Position numbers and translations under genes: made by a program. A stretch of DNA of 64,000 nucleotides from Capitulum mitella (lineage: Eukaryota > Arthropoda > Thecostraca > Pollicipedomorpha > Pollicipedidae). Shown here piece by piece: positions 24,481-36,599 of the stretch; the first letter of the stretch is position 1, and the number at the start of each line of letters is the position of its first letter. The notes beneath the pieces were generated by a model, which did no database searches, was not told the origin of the DNA, and saw only the letters and a list, made by a program, of their open reading frames with translations. The stretch is taken from contig CP099842.1 in assembly GCA_030062745.1 (NCBI GenBank), positions 23,407,822 through 23,471,821 on the forward strand, read 5' to 3'.

Positions 24481-27400
24481 CACGGGAAATGGCATCAGTC
24501 TCTCGGTCACGGGACGAATCAGTCCGCTGGTCGTCAGACCGTAAGTCACAGGGCCTAAGACGTGTCTGTTTCACCGTCCAGAATGGGATTTCTGGACTGC
24601 CAAGAGTTTGCCTTATGCGGCCGTCTGCTGAGATGAATCTGCTCTCCTGCTCTGACCTTTCCGTATGACATCGGAATTAGTGCGACAACTTATATTTGCT
24701 CGCGCCCTTCTTTCCGGCATGTCTTCCTATGCATTGTTATACGAAGATAACCGTCTTTCTCAGGCGTCCTGTCGTAACCAGTGTGAATCAGCAGGACCGG
24801 GGACGGCTCCCGGCACGCGGCGGGCCCGGGCGGCGGCCGGTCGCCCCGCGTCCTGTTTGTCCGGCGCCGTTTGACCGAGAAACCCGGGCCACATTGTCGC
24901 CGGGTCGGCGGTCCCGACCTGTTTGTTTTTCACGCTTTGGCGCGCCGCGTTCGTGGCGGGGCGCCGGAATACCTCGTTACCGGACCGGGCGGCGCCGTCC
25001 GCGGACAATCACTCGATCGGTCGGCGGCGGCGGCGCCCGCCCGCCGCGCTGGTGATGCCGTCCTGTGCGCGCAAGGCCGAGTGGCAGTCTCCGGCGCCGG
25101 GCGGCGCCGGCCGGCCTTTTCGCGGCGGAGCCGGCGCGCCGGCTGTTTGTCGGCGGCGGTTATGGCGCGCCGCTGTCTCAGCACGGAGCGCGCCGTAACT
25201 GAATACGAGGAGAATCGCCCGTAGGAGATGAGAATGCCTCATTACGACGCGCTCTCGCCGTGCGGCGCGGGCCTCCCGCTCCAGAAACCACCCGCTAATT
25301 AGCCCATACACAGTGTATGACGCGCGCTAGAAAAGTTCTGCCGGCTCAGTCCCGCTCAGCGCAGAAGTTTTGGGTTTCCGACAGAGTTTGCTGCTGCTGG
25401 CGTATCACTGCTGGCGTATGGACCTTTGCTGTCTGACTGAGATGTTTCTGTATCGCGCGGGTCATTCGTGTGGGGAACGGTGGTGTTTCAGTTGTTCCCT
25501 GTCCGTGGTTGACCGACAAGCAAACACTGTGACTTTTACCCGTCATTGGCGATCCGAAGATGGTGTCTGCCCTCAATGTTCTACCGTGCAAAAGTGTCAT
25601 CATTCTTCTCAGTTTAGCCGTGACCAAAGTCTGCGCACTTCACGGCTTTTTGGACCCATTTGTTTGTGCCATCGATCCTCCAAGAACGAAAAACATGCCG
25701 TTTGGTATCCTGCTGGGTGGTTCCAAATCCGTCGTCTGGAGAGTTTTGTTTCTTCAGTCGGGCGGGACCTGTTTGAGTTAGCGCTTCTAGTACACCGGCG
25801 AGTCGTTACCGCACGCCGTCCCTGCACGCCGCTGCATGCTGCCCCTGCACGTCCCGCACGTCCTCCGTGCGCGGTGTCGCCTCTGCCAGCGTCCCGGCGT
25901 CCCCCGGGATTCCGCCCGCTCGCCTCCCAGATTCCGAACGGTCGGCGGCCGCGTTTTTGTCCCTGCTCATCTACATAATGGCGGCCAGTCGCTCTGCAGC
26001 GGGCCGTGGCGGGTTTACACAACGGCCGGGCACGCGCGCGCGTGGCCAACTTTCCGTCCTAATTAGGCGTTTAATTAGCACGCGGCGGAGATAAGCGTCC
26101 GCCGTGCCGCCGCCGCCGCGGCGGCAGAGGCGGCGTCGGCAGCCGTCGCCTGTCCTGGCCGTCCTGCCGGCTCTGGCCGCCGAGGCCCCCGTGCGAGAGT
26201 TCGCCGTCGCCGCCAGATGGGGGTGAGGAGTGGGGAGTGGGGCAGGGGGACGGACGTGCAGCCTGGCGGAAACTGTTCCCTGCACGGGAAGGAAGTGTCC
26301 GCTGTGCCGCGTGGCTGTAACGAGAACGCCAGGTGGGGCGGCCCTGCACCCAAATTGGTCGTATATCACCGTCTTTGGGTTCGATGGTGCAGCTGGAGCC
26401 GACCATTGTAATTTACCGCGCTCGGATAATGAACCAGCTCGGGTACTTTTAATGTCGGAAAGGCATGGAACGGGAAGTTCGTCGATTTTTAGCTATCGAC
26501 CAGTATCGTGTTGCGTGCATGACTCGTAAAAATCCGTCGGAAAAAGATGAGTCTAATTATTTTTTTCCCTCAGACGTGGTATTTAGCTGTGCTGGAGGCC
26601 AACGTAGTGATGTCAAAACTGTCTGGGCTCTCAAGCACGATTAATGTTATCATGAATAGCTGTTATAATGAAGAAACGGGGTTATTTAAGACGCTTGTTT
26701 TCGGGGCTATGATGCTCCATACAATCGTCTTTGTTTTTCAGACGTACTGAAATGCGTGAGCGATGTTAGCCGCGGTTTTAGATTTGTAATGTTCAGCAGT
26801 CATCATATTGTACATCGCGGACGAGCATATTTACGTAGGGACCGAAGTGGATTGCGTGATTTATTTCTCTGCAATATTTACCTCTCTTCTCAAATGATAA
26901 GCTCTTTGTTTTTCCACGGATGGACGTCACGTGACAGGAGATACTATCGGATCCATCACTAGCTGATCTTCTGGACCCGGACCGGGTGCAAGGCAACTTT
27001 TTGTCGTCTCCTCACGCTGTCTGTGTTACAGGGCATCAATTTGTTTTCCAATTCACGCTCAGTGCGCTGATGGCTCAGACTTAAGTGATTACGTGCGCGA
27101 TGGAGCGATTAGAGCTTGTTTTGGAGCACTCAATGTTTCAATTCGTTCACGTCTGTCGGGTTTGATCCCGCCTTATTTTCACGACCAACGGGGTTCACCA
27201 CAGTGCTCCGAGGGTGTAGAAATACTGAAGAAGATGAGCCGTTCAGAGGTCCCGGGATCAGTTAACGTTATTTTACCCGGCCACGGCGAGCTCTTTCGAC
27301 TTCCCCTCGCACGACGGCCATTGTTCGGTCTGGTCGTGACCCAATGAGGGTCTTTGTTTGTTTCAGCCGTTAGTTTGACGGTTATTGTGGCTCCGGTTAA

Positions 27401-27735
27401 TGTTGATGATTTGTTGCGCTCGCTTCCAATTCTTCTCGCCTGGGCGCGCGGCCTTTCTAGTGTTATGGGAGACCGAGTGAAAACTGATAGCGAGCTGCGG
27501 TGATTTTCATCTGAAAAGCGAGATGAACGCGTTTCTATGCGTGTCGTGTTCTGTTCGTCGGAACTTGTCACGAATGGCGTTTGTATTGTGCTCCTCGTCG
27601 CCAGGCGTCCGCCCACATCAAAGCGGCGTACAGAAAATGCTCCGTTTGGAAAACGTCTTGTCATAATATTGAAGTGGGCCACTGGGAAAACGCCGTCGAA
27701 AGACTGACGTCGACCAATTCATTTCTAGAGTTCTT
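24481..27735. other. Non-coding; CpG islands with TAATTA palindromes
   Basis: CpG-rich islands lie at about 24790-25200 and 25800-26200. GCTAATTAGC (25294-25303) and CCTAATTAGG (26058-26067) are perfect 10-bp palindromes. The second is followed by TTTAATTAGC (26070-26079) and GATAAG (26090-26095). The 202-codon open frame at 25370-25978 matches no family I know. I see no gene. Confidence 0.45.
26058..26095. promoter_or_regulatory. Paired TAATTA sites plus GATA motif
   Basis: CCTAATTAGG, CGT spacing, TTTAATTAGC and AGATAAG occur within 38 bp, embedded in CpG-rich DNA. TAATTA palindromes are typical paired/Antp-class homeodomain dimer sites, and GATAAG is a GATA-factor site. The exact motifs are seen; the function is inferred. 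Confidence 0.35.
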
Positions 27736-28010
27736 GATCTCGTGCCAATATCGTCCGCCGGCGCGGCGGTGAAATCGCCCCCGACGGCCGGTCGCCATTC
27801 TGCGCCTATCAAAACTGGACACCTCTTGGGCGGACGCGGGGCCTGCGCGTGAAAGGACGCCGCTGCCGGGCGGCGGGCTGGAGGCGACTCAATCCGCCCG
27901 GCCGCGGCAGGTGTCGGCTCCGGCGCCATTCAGCTGTCACACGGCGTGACGGGCTCGCCTCGGCCGCCGCCGTGAGGGACCCGCGGTCGACGGCCGGGGC
28001 GGCAGCTGCG

Positions 28011-28165
28011 GGACCCGGCCCGGCTGCCGCTGGACCCGGCCCCGGCTGCCGCGGGACCCGGCCCCGGCTGCCGCTGGACCCGGCCCCGGCTGCCGCTGGA
28101 CCCGGCAGCGGCCGCACAGGACCCGGCCGCGACTGCTCCGGAACCCGGCAGCGGCAGCAGCAATA
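28011..28165. repeat. 22-bp GC-rich minisatellite
   Basis: ACCCGG anchors lie at 28013, 28034, 28056, 28078, 28100, 28121 and 28143, a period of 21-22 bp; the unit is about ggacccggccccggctgccgct. It lies in a CpG island (27740-28580). Open frames reading Gly/Pro/Ala/Arg repeats across it are artefacts. Confidence 0.8.
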
Positions 28166-28513
28166 CATCCGAGTGCACAGGCTTCGGCAACCGGCTCGGG
28201 TAAAGATAGTCGAGCCGAACCTGCGCTGGTTGAAGGGGTGTCAGTAGCAAGACCCGCGAGACCCGGCCTGGCCTTGACCGCCGCCAGAGGGCCGCGTGAC
28301 CCAGCTCCGGCCACGGCCAGGGCCCGTTAACGGCCAGAGACTCCTGCTCGGGCCGCGGCCGCGGCAGAAGGAGTCTGCAGGGCGGGCCGGCTGCTGGCCG
28401 CGGTCCCGCCGAGCCGCCCTCGCCCGCGCCGTGTGGGGCCGCAGCTTTGATCCGGCCGGCCGGGCTGAGCTGAGTTAGTGGCTGTCTGGGCCGCGGCCAG
28501 CGCCAGCTCGGTC

Positions 28514-28565
28514 TGTCCGCGGCCAGCTGACAGTGTCCGCGGACGGCCGACTCTGTCCGCGGACA
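28514..28565. repeat. TGTCCGCGG motif in three copies exactly 20 bp apart
   Basis: TGTCCGCGG occurs at 28514, 28534 and 28554. The third copy is part of a perfect 12-bp palindrome TGTCCGCGGACA (28554-28565). The intervening sequences are not identical, so the phasing stands out more than a simple tandem repeat would. Confidence 0.6.
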
Positions 28566-28579
28566 GGCGAGACACTGTC

Positions 28580-31500
28580 GGCGGGTAGGTGACGGATGAC
28601 GTCGCAATCGGGTCGTCCACTGTTGCAGGCATTTGCACTGCCGAATCATGTGACGTTTACGTATTTGTGAGGAATGGGACAGGTTAGAACAATTTCTAGT
28701 TAATGCTATCACCGTATTTTCCGGGGCAAGACAAACCTTTTTTCTGCGATTTTGATGTTACTTTCATTTATTTATGTATATGTCGTCAATGAAAGGAAAC
28801 TGAAATAAGCGTATCGTGCTGGCCACTTTATTGGCTGTTGATAAAACGGCCTGTTTGTTCTGAAAACATCGTCAACATTAGAGAAAAACTGAACGACAGT
28901 TTGCGCTCTTCCGCCTTTCGGCGGGTTCCCACAGATTATCGGTGTTCTCAAGCAGGCGAAAGCTGCTGAGTGTTCGCTTGGCGCGTCCATCATCCCGCAC
29001 TGTCTGATTACGCCGGTCCCCACGTGGTGTTCACCAGCGAACAGATTGTACGTTGCATGCAATAAATTCCTGAACTTTCATGTGCGAAGTTACCTGCCAG
29101 TTCGTACACGGCCATAAACTATTCGTAATGACGTGTCATTTTCCGGCAGCCTGCTTAGCCATGTAACAGCCGCTCTCCTTAGTCATAGGGCACCGGCTAT
29201 CAATGCGATAACGGCTTCTCAACATGAACAACGCCCTGCCATAGCGCAGCGTATTAGATACCCTCCCAACAATTAGCATCCGCAATATTTCATGGCTGTG
29301 ACGGCGAAACCGATTAAACTGAACCGGACAGCTCCTCAGCACATGGTGGATATAACGACCACCTGCCGTTCATTCTCGTTCTGCTTTCGGCGACATCTGA
29401 ACACAGTCCATAACACCTACCCACACGCTCGATGGACACCCATTCCCCCGGCCCGTTGTCCTCTAGGGCGGTTGCCGTACGCCGTCGCCTCCCCTTCCCC
29501 ATCGCGGAGGGAACGCTCATCATTCGTTGGGGCCGATTCGGCTCCTGTCCAGCTACCCTCCGTCGACGCAGGCGATTGTCCGACGGCAGCGGCGGCGGCG
29601 GCGCAAATGAGACAACAAAGCAGCCGCTAATCGCGCGGGCCGTCCCCCAGGATTTAATAAGGGTGCGCCGCGCACCGTCGCGTGACACCGGCCGATGGAT
29701 GGGGCCGGAGAACAAGGGAGGAGGCCGCTGCCCGGCCCCGGCGACGGAGCCTCCCGCCTCTCTCGCCGGCTACCGGCCAGGGGACCAATAAATAAATTAC
29801 AACCGGCCCCGGCCGAGGGACGCTTTGATGTGCGCGCCTGCACCGCGCCGTCCGCGACGGCGCTCGGCGGCTTTCATTCGGGCTGCCGCGCTGTCGGCGG
29901 CGGCGGTAGCGGCCCTGCCAGGCGACTGTTTTATGGCGGATGGCCGGGCGGCTGCGTCGCGATCAAAGGACGCCGGAGACCTGTTCATTACGGCGGCCGA
30001 TTTACGACCCGCAGTCGGGGCGGACGAAGGCGCTCTCAGCCGGAAAAATACGCCGGCCCGGTCGCGGGCGTAAATGCGGCATGGGGCACGCGATGCGCGC
30101 GGGGTCGCCCGACCGCGGTGAGGCGGGTTGACATGTGTCGGGGATGGCTTCATCGGCGCAAAAACGGTACAGCGCGCGAACCGGCTCACCGCCGCCGGCA
30201 TGGTTATTAGATTATAAAGCTTGGGACGCGCTCGATTAATATCCGCCTCGGCGTTTTATCGCCCATCTCGCCACCAGAATCGCCGCTTTGATGGGCCAGG
30301 TCAGAAACGGTTTCGGCCGTCCAGCGCTCTTGACGCCGCAAACGATTGCAACTTTCCAACCGCCCTGCCCGTCCCAAAGATAACCATCGCGGCTTTCCAG
30401 TCATGCCTCTTTTATGGTGTTCCGCGGCCGACCTCAGCCGACAGCACAGCACCCGGAAAGAGGAGCTAGTGCTCGGGATGAGCCAATGGCCGTGACTGTG
30501 CACCTTCACTGGGGCGCGGCAGCATGGCCCAGCGCTCAACGCACCGGTTAAACACACATGGGGCCGCGTATCAAACGACAGGAAATCATTTGCAGTAGTG
30601 CGATCTCGCTGACTGGCTGACGCGCACATTCATGGGATGATTACGAAACCCCTGCGCAGCCAATCGCCCCGTCGACTGTGTTCCGTAACTGATGGGTGCG
30701 CCGCTGCGGAGGTCGCCGCAGGCCAGTGCCCTCCGGCCGGGGGCGTTGCCATGGTGATTACCCCACCCCGCTCGGCGTGCTCATTAACGGAATGGATTTT
30801 TGTTTAAACCGTTGCGGCGTTGACCATCGGGCGTGGATTTCGCATCGTTTCGTGTAAAAGCGGACGGGTACGAGATTGCGCCGATGCGGCTAGCCGTGTC
30901 AGTACGGCTTGATGCTGGCGGTTTTTGACCGACCAACGGTACTCAGCGGGCCCGATGTTAGCCAACCTCGTGACCGTTCACGTCTGTGCTTCCGAATGGG
31001 CCTGGCACGACGTGACCCGACCCAGGTTTTAGGTCAGTAAGCCCCGTCTGCTGACGACGAAACATGACTCGCTCCGCCCGGACAAGGCGAAAAGGTCGCG
31101 GTGGTCAGCCGACCTGACCCGGTCCATCTGTTCCAGTAGCGAGTTCTTCTGACCCAGCGTTCTGTCTGTGTCGCGGCCTGTCGTGGCCTCCGACGCGTCC
31201 TCCGCGCCGGGACGTGCCCCCCCCCCTGCCTGCCCGGCCCGGTGGTCCCCCGTCTGCCAGGGCAGAGTCCGAGGCAGCCAGCAATGTCCGCTGAAGACGC
31301 ACGGTCTGCACGGGCCGCTGGCTGCCCGGCAGCCCGGCCATCCGTCACGTTGTCAGAGCGCGCGCCGGCCGGCCCGGCCGACCCGGCCGCCGGCGCGCCG
31401 CCGCTGCCTGCCACCCGGGAACCAGTCCGGGCCGGGACGGCGACCCAGTGCCGGCGTAACCGGCGGGGCAGTTGGGCGGACCGGGACCCGTCTGCGACCG

Positions 31501-32400
31501 ATACTGCCGCAATCGCGGCCCGGCCTTGGCTCAGAGCAAACCTGCACCGGATTAGAAACGAGACGTGGACTTACGCCGTGTGCGTGCGAGGGAGTACGCG
31601 TGCGTCGAGGACGCCGAGGTATTAAGGGCTGCTCTGGTGGGCAAGGTTTTACGTGCGCCTGTTTCATACGCCACAGAACAGTGGTCTAGGCTGTAAGAAT
31701 AATAACCATTGCATGACTTGTTGCGAAATAAAGAGTAAACAGCAAAGAGATAATTAGCATCATTACCGATGAGCATGGAAAAGCATTTAGCATTTGAAAG
31801 CATCCACAGAAAAGCCCTTGTTATGTCTTGTGTTATGCATTTTCTCAGGAACGGGGATTATCTGTGCAGCACGACACTATGTCCACAAACTGTGATTCAC
31901 TGCATGCTCTAAGTTCCTCTTCCTTAACAGTTGACACCATTACAAACTTTTGCGGTGTAATGGCTTGACGACCCACAGTGTAAAAAAGCCCCAGATTCAG
32001 TGGACCGAAAAAGTTATGGCATAAAGATGGAAGCACGCTAGAAACAAGCATAGCGTCTCTTCCGCACTCTTGCCTCGTGTGCCAGTTGCCGCCCTTCGTC
32101 TGCGCCACACACGCTTCCCAGTTGTCCACGTCACAATGGTTCGAACTCTCATCCAGTGATCAACATTTCCTTTGACCCATATCGGGTGAACCGCCTGGAC
32201 CCGGGCCCAGACCAGGCCCCAGTCCGCGGGTCCCTGTTCGGCCGGACCGGATGCTTTCGGACCCCGCCGGATCCGGGCGCTGGACCCGGTCGTCCCCGGC
32301 GAGCCGGGCCGGGACAGATGGCGCAGCTGCCGCTCGTCTCCGTCGGCCCGCCCGCCTGTTTTACCGGCGTCCTTCTGCCGTCTCGGCGAACCGGTGAATC
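28580..32400. other. Non-coding; CpG islands, no gene seen
   Basis: GC-rich islands run at about 29500-30130 and 31170-31560, with AT-richer flanks. CCAATAAATAAATTAC (29784-29799) and GATTAATATCC (30234-30244) are isolated AT motifs. No frame gives a recognisable protein. Open frames of 120-170 codons on both strands are GC artefacts. Confidence 0.45.
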
Positions 32401-32401
32401 G

Positions 32402-32452
32402 CATTGATGGGCCGTAATGAATGCTGATTGATTGAATTATGCGCGCATTACG
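32402..32452. promoter_or_regulatory. Exd/Pbx-Hox-type composite motif cluster
   Basis: CATTGATGGG, CGTAATGAATG and TGATTGATTG (32425-32434) are followed by AATTATGCGCGCATTACG, whose core ATGCGCGCAT (32439-32448) is a perfect palindrome. TGATTGAT matches the bipartite Extradenticle/Pbx-Hox consensus TGATNNAT. All lie within about 50 bp next to CpG-rich DNA. Regulatory function is inferred. Confidence 0.4.
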
Positions 32453-35400
32453 GGCGCGGCGGCGCGCGCGTTTTTACGCCCGCGAGCCGGACGTGACCCC
32501 TACCGGGCGGGCCGGGCCGGGCTGTTTTTCCCTCCCGGGCGGGTCAGGGGTCTGCTGTGTTAATGCGCCGGTCAGACTCCTCCGACGAACAGGCCATGCC
32601 AGACATGCAGGATTGGTGACGGGAAACCACGTGTGAAATGGCGTGGGTGTTTTTGGTCGGGCTGCTTATCATGGTTGTCGGCTCACAGTTAGGCCTTTTC
32701 TCTCCACAAAGGAAGAAATAAAAGGTGACTGAGTTCAGGAGACGCGATATGAATTATCTTGTTTACTTTAACGCACAGACGACGTTTTGTACATTTATGT
32801 GCTCTTCGCCGTCCAGTTTCCCCGATTTTCGTCTGTTTCCGCCATTTTTTCGAAGAACCATCTTTCCACCCCTTCCACCAGCTCACGTCTATTTCACAAG
32901 CTGCCACCGCTTGGACTGATCTCTCCTTTCCCCAGATTTCGATCCTGACCTGAACCGGCGCTCTCCTGACTCCTTTCGGCCGGCCTGCTGACTATGGACG
33001 ATCCGGCCCCTGGACAGCGGCGGTCGCACGCCGACACATCTCGGGGGACGCGCTGTCGAAACCGAGCTCCCACTCTGAATCAAACGGACGCCTTTTTGCG
33101 CCGCCGTCGCATTTGCACATCATTGGCATTCGGGGCCCCCGCCTCCCGCGCCGATCAAAGCATCGGGCCGTCCGTCTTCCAGTCGAAAATAAGCAGACCG
33201 CTGGCCTTTCTCTGACGTGGGGCGCTCCTCGCGCGCTCCTGCAGGAATCGAATCAGCTTTCAATCGCCTTGTTTCCCTGCAGCCGGCCGCGGGCCGTCGC
33301 CGCGTCGAAGGCGTCAGTTTATTCCGACTTTAACGCTCGGGCGCGTCGAGCCCGACGTGGCGGGAGGTGCGGGCCGCGTCCGAATTGGATCAGTTGCCGG
33401 CGGCGCGGCGCCGACAGCCGGCCTCTCCCGACCGACCGGCGGCTCCACTTATCACTATTATCTTGTCACCGCTGGATTGGTGGGGTTTGCCCGCAAAAAC
33501 GGACGCGCACGTCCCGCGGGCGCGCCGGCTGATGGACCCCCGCTGCTGAGACGTGCGGAGACGGGCCGACGCCGACGGTCGGGCTTTGATGTGACGCGGG
33601 CTGACAGGCGTCTATTGATACTGCAGCGGCGCCGGCCGGACCCGGACGTGACCGGGCCGAGCCGGGGAGGCTCTGGCGTGGCGCCGACCGGCGGCGCCTG
33701 CCGGGATACGCCGCGATCCAGTCCTCCCCGCTGGTGACGAAATAGGCGGCGCAATTACGTCTTCTGTTGGTCTCCGGGCAGCCCGTCGTTATCCTGATTG
33801 AGAATTCCATCAAATGGTCCGTTTCATCTAGTCATAGCCAAACTCTGATATCTTTGTTTTGAAGGCTTGATGATGTTTGCCCGTGGGCCCAAATGACTTT
33901 TCCCGTTACTTATTGGCTATTTTTCGGCGAGTGGGCCGATAAGACCGGGACCGTATTTGGGCCGGTGAAATCGCGGTTGGCGTTCACCTGAGGCGTTCGG
34001 CGCCGTCCGGTGCTGAGGTGCGCCCACCCGGCCTCGCCCCCGCCATCGTCACGCCGCACGCCGACGTCACGCGGATTCCCGAGCCGGGCGTGACTGTCAC
34101 GCGGTTCGGGACGACGCTCCCCGCGGTCCGGCGCCGTCACGCGGGATCGTGGCGCCACGTGCGGGATCCACCACGTGCGGGAGCCGTCCGGATAATGCCA
34201 CCTTTGTCCAGAGGGCTGCGATGCCTGCTCACCATCTGGGCGTCCGTGAGGGTCGCTCCGATGGTGCGTCTTGGCGGCGTGGGCTGGCCCGGCCGCCCAT
34301 GATTCCAGATTTCCGGATTCACGCGAGTTACCCTGCGTTATCGTGGCGTGTTCCGAGTAAACGACGTTCTGTGCGTTAACCGGCGATCCGTGCTGGAACC
34401 ACCTGGATGGTGCCGCCACTCTCGGGCTGGTTACGTGATGTCCATTGACTGGGAATCTAATGTTATTAAGTGTGCATTAAGAAACAGAATTCTGATAATC
34501 ATATTCCCTGGAACTATTTTGTCTGAATGTCGTTAGGTATTTCGTTAATGAATTTCGATTAATTTTAGAGCGCCTGTCGCTTTAGAAAACAGATCGACTC
34601 CACTGTAGATCTGTTCATCACGTAGAAGACCTTGCGAGATAAAAAGGAAATGAATGGGACGTAATTAATTTCGGGAAACGGACAACCGAGATGTTATCGT
34701 CAGCAAAAGAGGGAAATTGATGGATCGCCAGATTGCTCGCATTCACGTCGTGAACCGCACGGACCTCCGTCATTCATCATGTCCAACGTTAACCCAAGCG
34801 GAAACGATGCAGACGTGCGAAATTCTCCTTATCAGGACGTCTTTCTCAGAGTAGATGCCTCGTCCAGGGGCCACGCAGTGTCTCCCCGTCCCTGAACTCC
34901 AGCGTCGCTCCTCCGTGCCTGGACACGCCAGGTGCGGCGGCTGCCGGCGGCCGTCGCCGCGTGCTTCCGTCGACACGCGCCGCCGCCGTCGCACGACACG
35001 CAGGAGATGACGGGTTAACCAGGTGTGACATTACCGTGACGGATGGCGCTGACGTCACTTCCGGGGGTGGCGCCGGAGTCCCCTTCCGCCCCGCGCGGCC
35101 GGGTGAAAGAGCAGCGCGTCGGCAGATATAGGACGTGGTGATGTGGCGTGATTGGGAGCGGGATGTGTAGCTTGTGCAATGTTTTGACGTGTGCGCGCCA
35201 AGCTCAGATTCCATTGCAATTTCAGGTGAAACAAAAGAGTAATCAGCGCTTCATGGTATGCCCCAATCCATGCTCAGTTATGCTTGCGACGTGAACTCGA
35301 AACCGTTGGTAGAGTTCCTAGCTCTTCAGTTTTCGCATGCGATACAAGAGCTCGACAGGTAAGATTGACTTCGGGGGCGCGAGTATTCAAGCCGCCATTC

Positions 35401-35740
35401 CACAGTTGGCGTCTTTCCTTACGTAATCGCCTCCGCCGCTCATGACCGTCGCCAGCGCCGCTCGGCAGCCGTTGACGGCGACGCGGTCGTCGGCTGCGGC
35501 GCGTTTTTTGGCCGGTCGCAGTCGGCCGACATCAGAGAGGCCGCCGCCCGCGGAAAAACACGCGGCGCGCGCCGACGAGGGGCAGGGCGGCGACAGGGCG
35601 GCGCAGCAAAACAAACAGAGCGCCGCCGAGCGGCGGCCGCCGCCGCACGGCACCGCTGCCGTTTTTGCGGCCGTAAAATTAACCTGGCCGCCCCGCGATC
35701 GGCTCCCGGAGCTCACGCACGCCCAGCCGAGGTTCGAACG
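32453..35740. other. Non-coding; CpG islands with E-boxes
   Basis: GC islands lie at about 33000-33700, 34000-34200 and 34880-35120, with AT-richer gaps. A perfect CRE occurs at 35050-35057. CCACGTGCGGGA is repeated at 34155-34166 and 34171-34182. No exon is recognised in any frame. Confidence 0.45.
34155..34182. promoter_or_regulatory. Twin CACGTG E-boxes in a direct repeat
   Basis: CCACGTGCGGGA is present twice with a 16-bp period (CACGTG at 34156-34161 and 34172-34177). CACGTG binds Myc/Max, USF and clock-type bHLH factors. The identical flank GCGGGA implies duplication of a longer site. Confidence 0.35.
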
Positions 35741-35742
35741 TC

Positions 35743-35754
35743 GGGGAATTTTCC
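35743..35754. promoter_or_regulatory. GGGGAATTTTCC: Rel/NF-kappaB (Dorsal)-type site
   Basis: GGGGAATTTTCC contains a full kappaB consensus (GGGAATTTTCC) and is followed directly by AATTACC. It lies in a CpG island about 3.3 kb upstream of the first recognised PDZRN exon. The match is exact; occupancy is unknown. Confidence 0.35.
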
Positions 35755-35983
35755 AATTACCGGCCGGCGTGATTCGCGGCACCTGGCTGGGGTGAATCTC
35801 CATCCAAACGGGGCGGCCCGCCGGGCGGTGCGTGGCGGCGGGCGGCGGAGCCCGCTCCCCGAGCGGCCATTGTGGGCGCGCCCTCCGCCAGAGCGGGACG
35901 GCGCCCCGCCCGGCGGCCGCTCAAAGCCGCCGCCCGCTAAAAATGTATCAATCCGCGGCGGGGGCCGGCTCATTAACCGGAGA

Positions 35984-36013
35984 ATGCGAGCGACGCCGGG
36001 CCGGCCGGCTCAG
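35984..36013 (+). other. Candidate alternative first coding exon (MRATPGRPAQ|gtgagc)
   Basis: ATG at 35984 opens ten codons that end at CAG|GTGAGC (36013/36014), a strong donor in phase 0 inside a CpG island. Phase 0 would splice correctly onto exon a at 39020 and give a short isoform lacking RING, zinc finger and half of PDZ1. Only splice-site quality, phase and CpG context support it, so it is speculative. Confidence 0.15.
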
Positions 36014-36411
36014 GTGAGCGCCTCCCGCCGTCGGCCGCCGCCGTGCGACGTCGCGCGGCGTTTTTGCGTCGTCTTTTTGCCGGCGTGGCGGCCGCGCCGT
36101 GCTGCGTCGCTGTTTCGCGACCGTGTTTCGCGGCGATCGGGCGGCTGCAGGCGCTGCAGCGCTCCCACGGTCTGGTTCGTCGCCGCCCGCGGCTCGTCGC
36201 CTGTCGCTGCCGGCGGAGGCGACGGCGGAGGCGTCGCAGCCGGGCCGGGAGATGCGGCGAGAAAGTCGGCCCAGCTCGGCGGGACGAGCTACCTCGTCGG
36301 ACGCGGGCGGCGGCGCTACCACAAAGCGGGGCTATCAGCCACGGCAAATATTGACCGCGAGCGTAGCCGTATGGTCATGGCTCGGCGGCGGCACGATCGA
36401 GGACGAAAGGA

Positions 36412-36531
<120 letters not shown>

Positions 36532-36599
36532 AAGGAAGAGGGAGAGGGAGGGAGAGATGGGGAGAGGGGGACAGGAAGGGGAAGAAAAGAAAGAGTCTA

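Noticed and set aside
25370..25978. 202-codon plus-strand open frame with several Cys
   Set aside because: The cysteines are not in a RING or TRAF-type spacing, so it is not the missing N-terminus of PDZRN; no other support.
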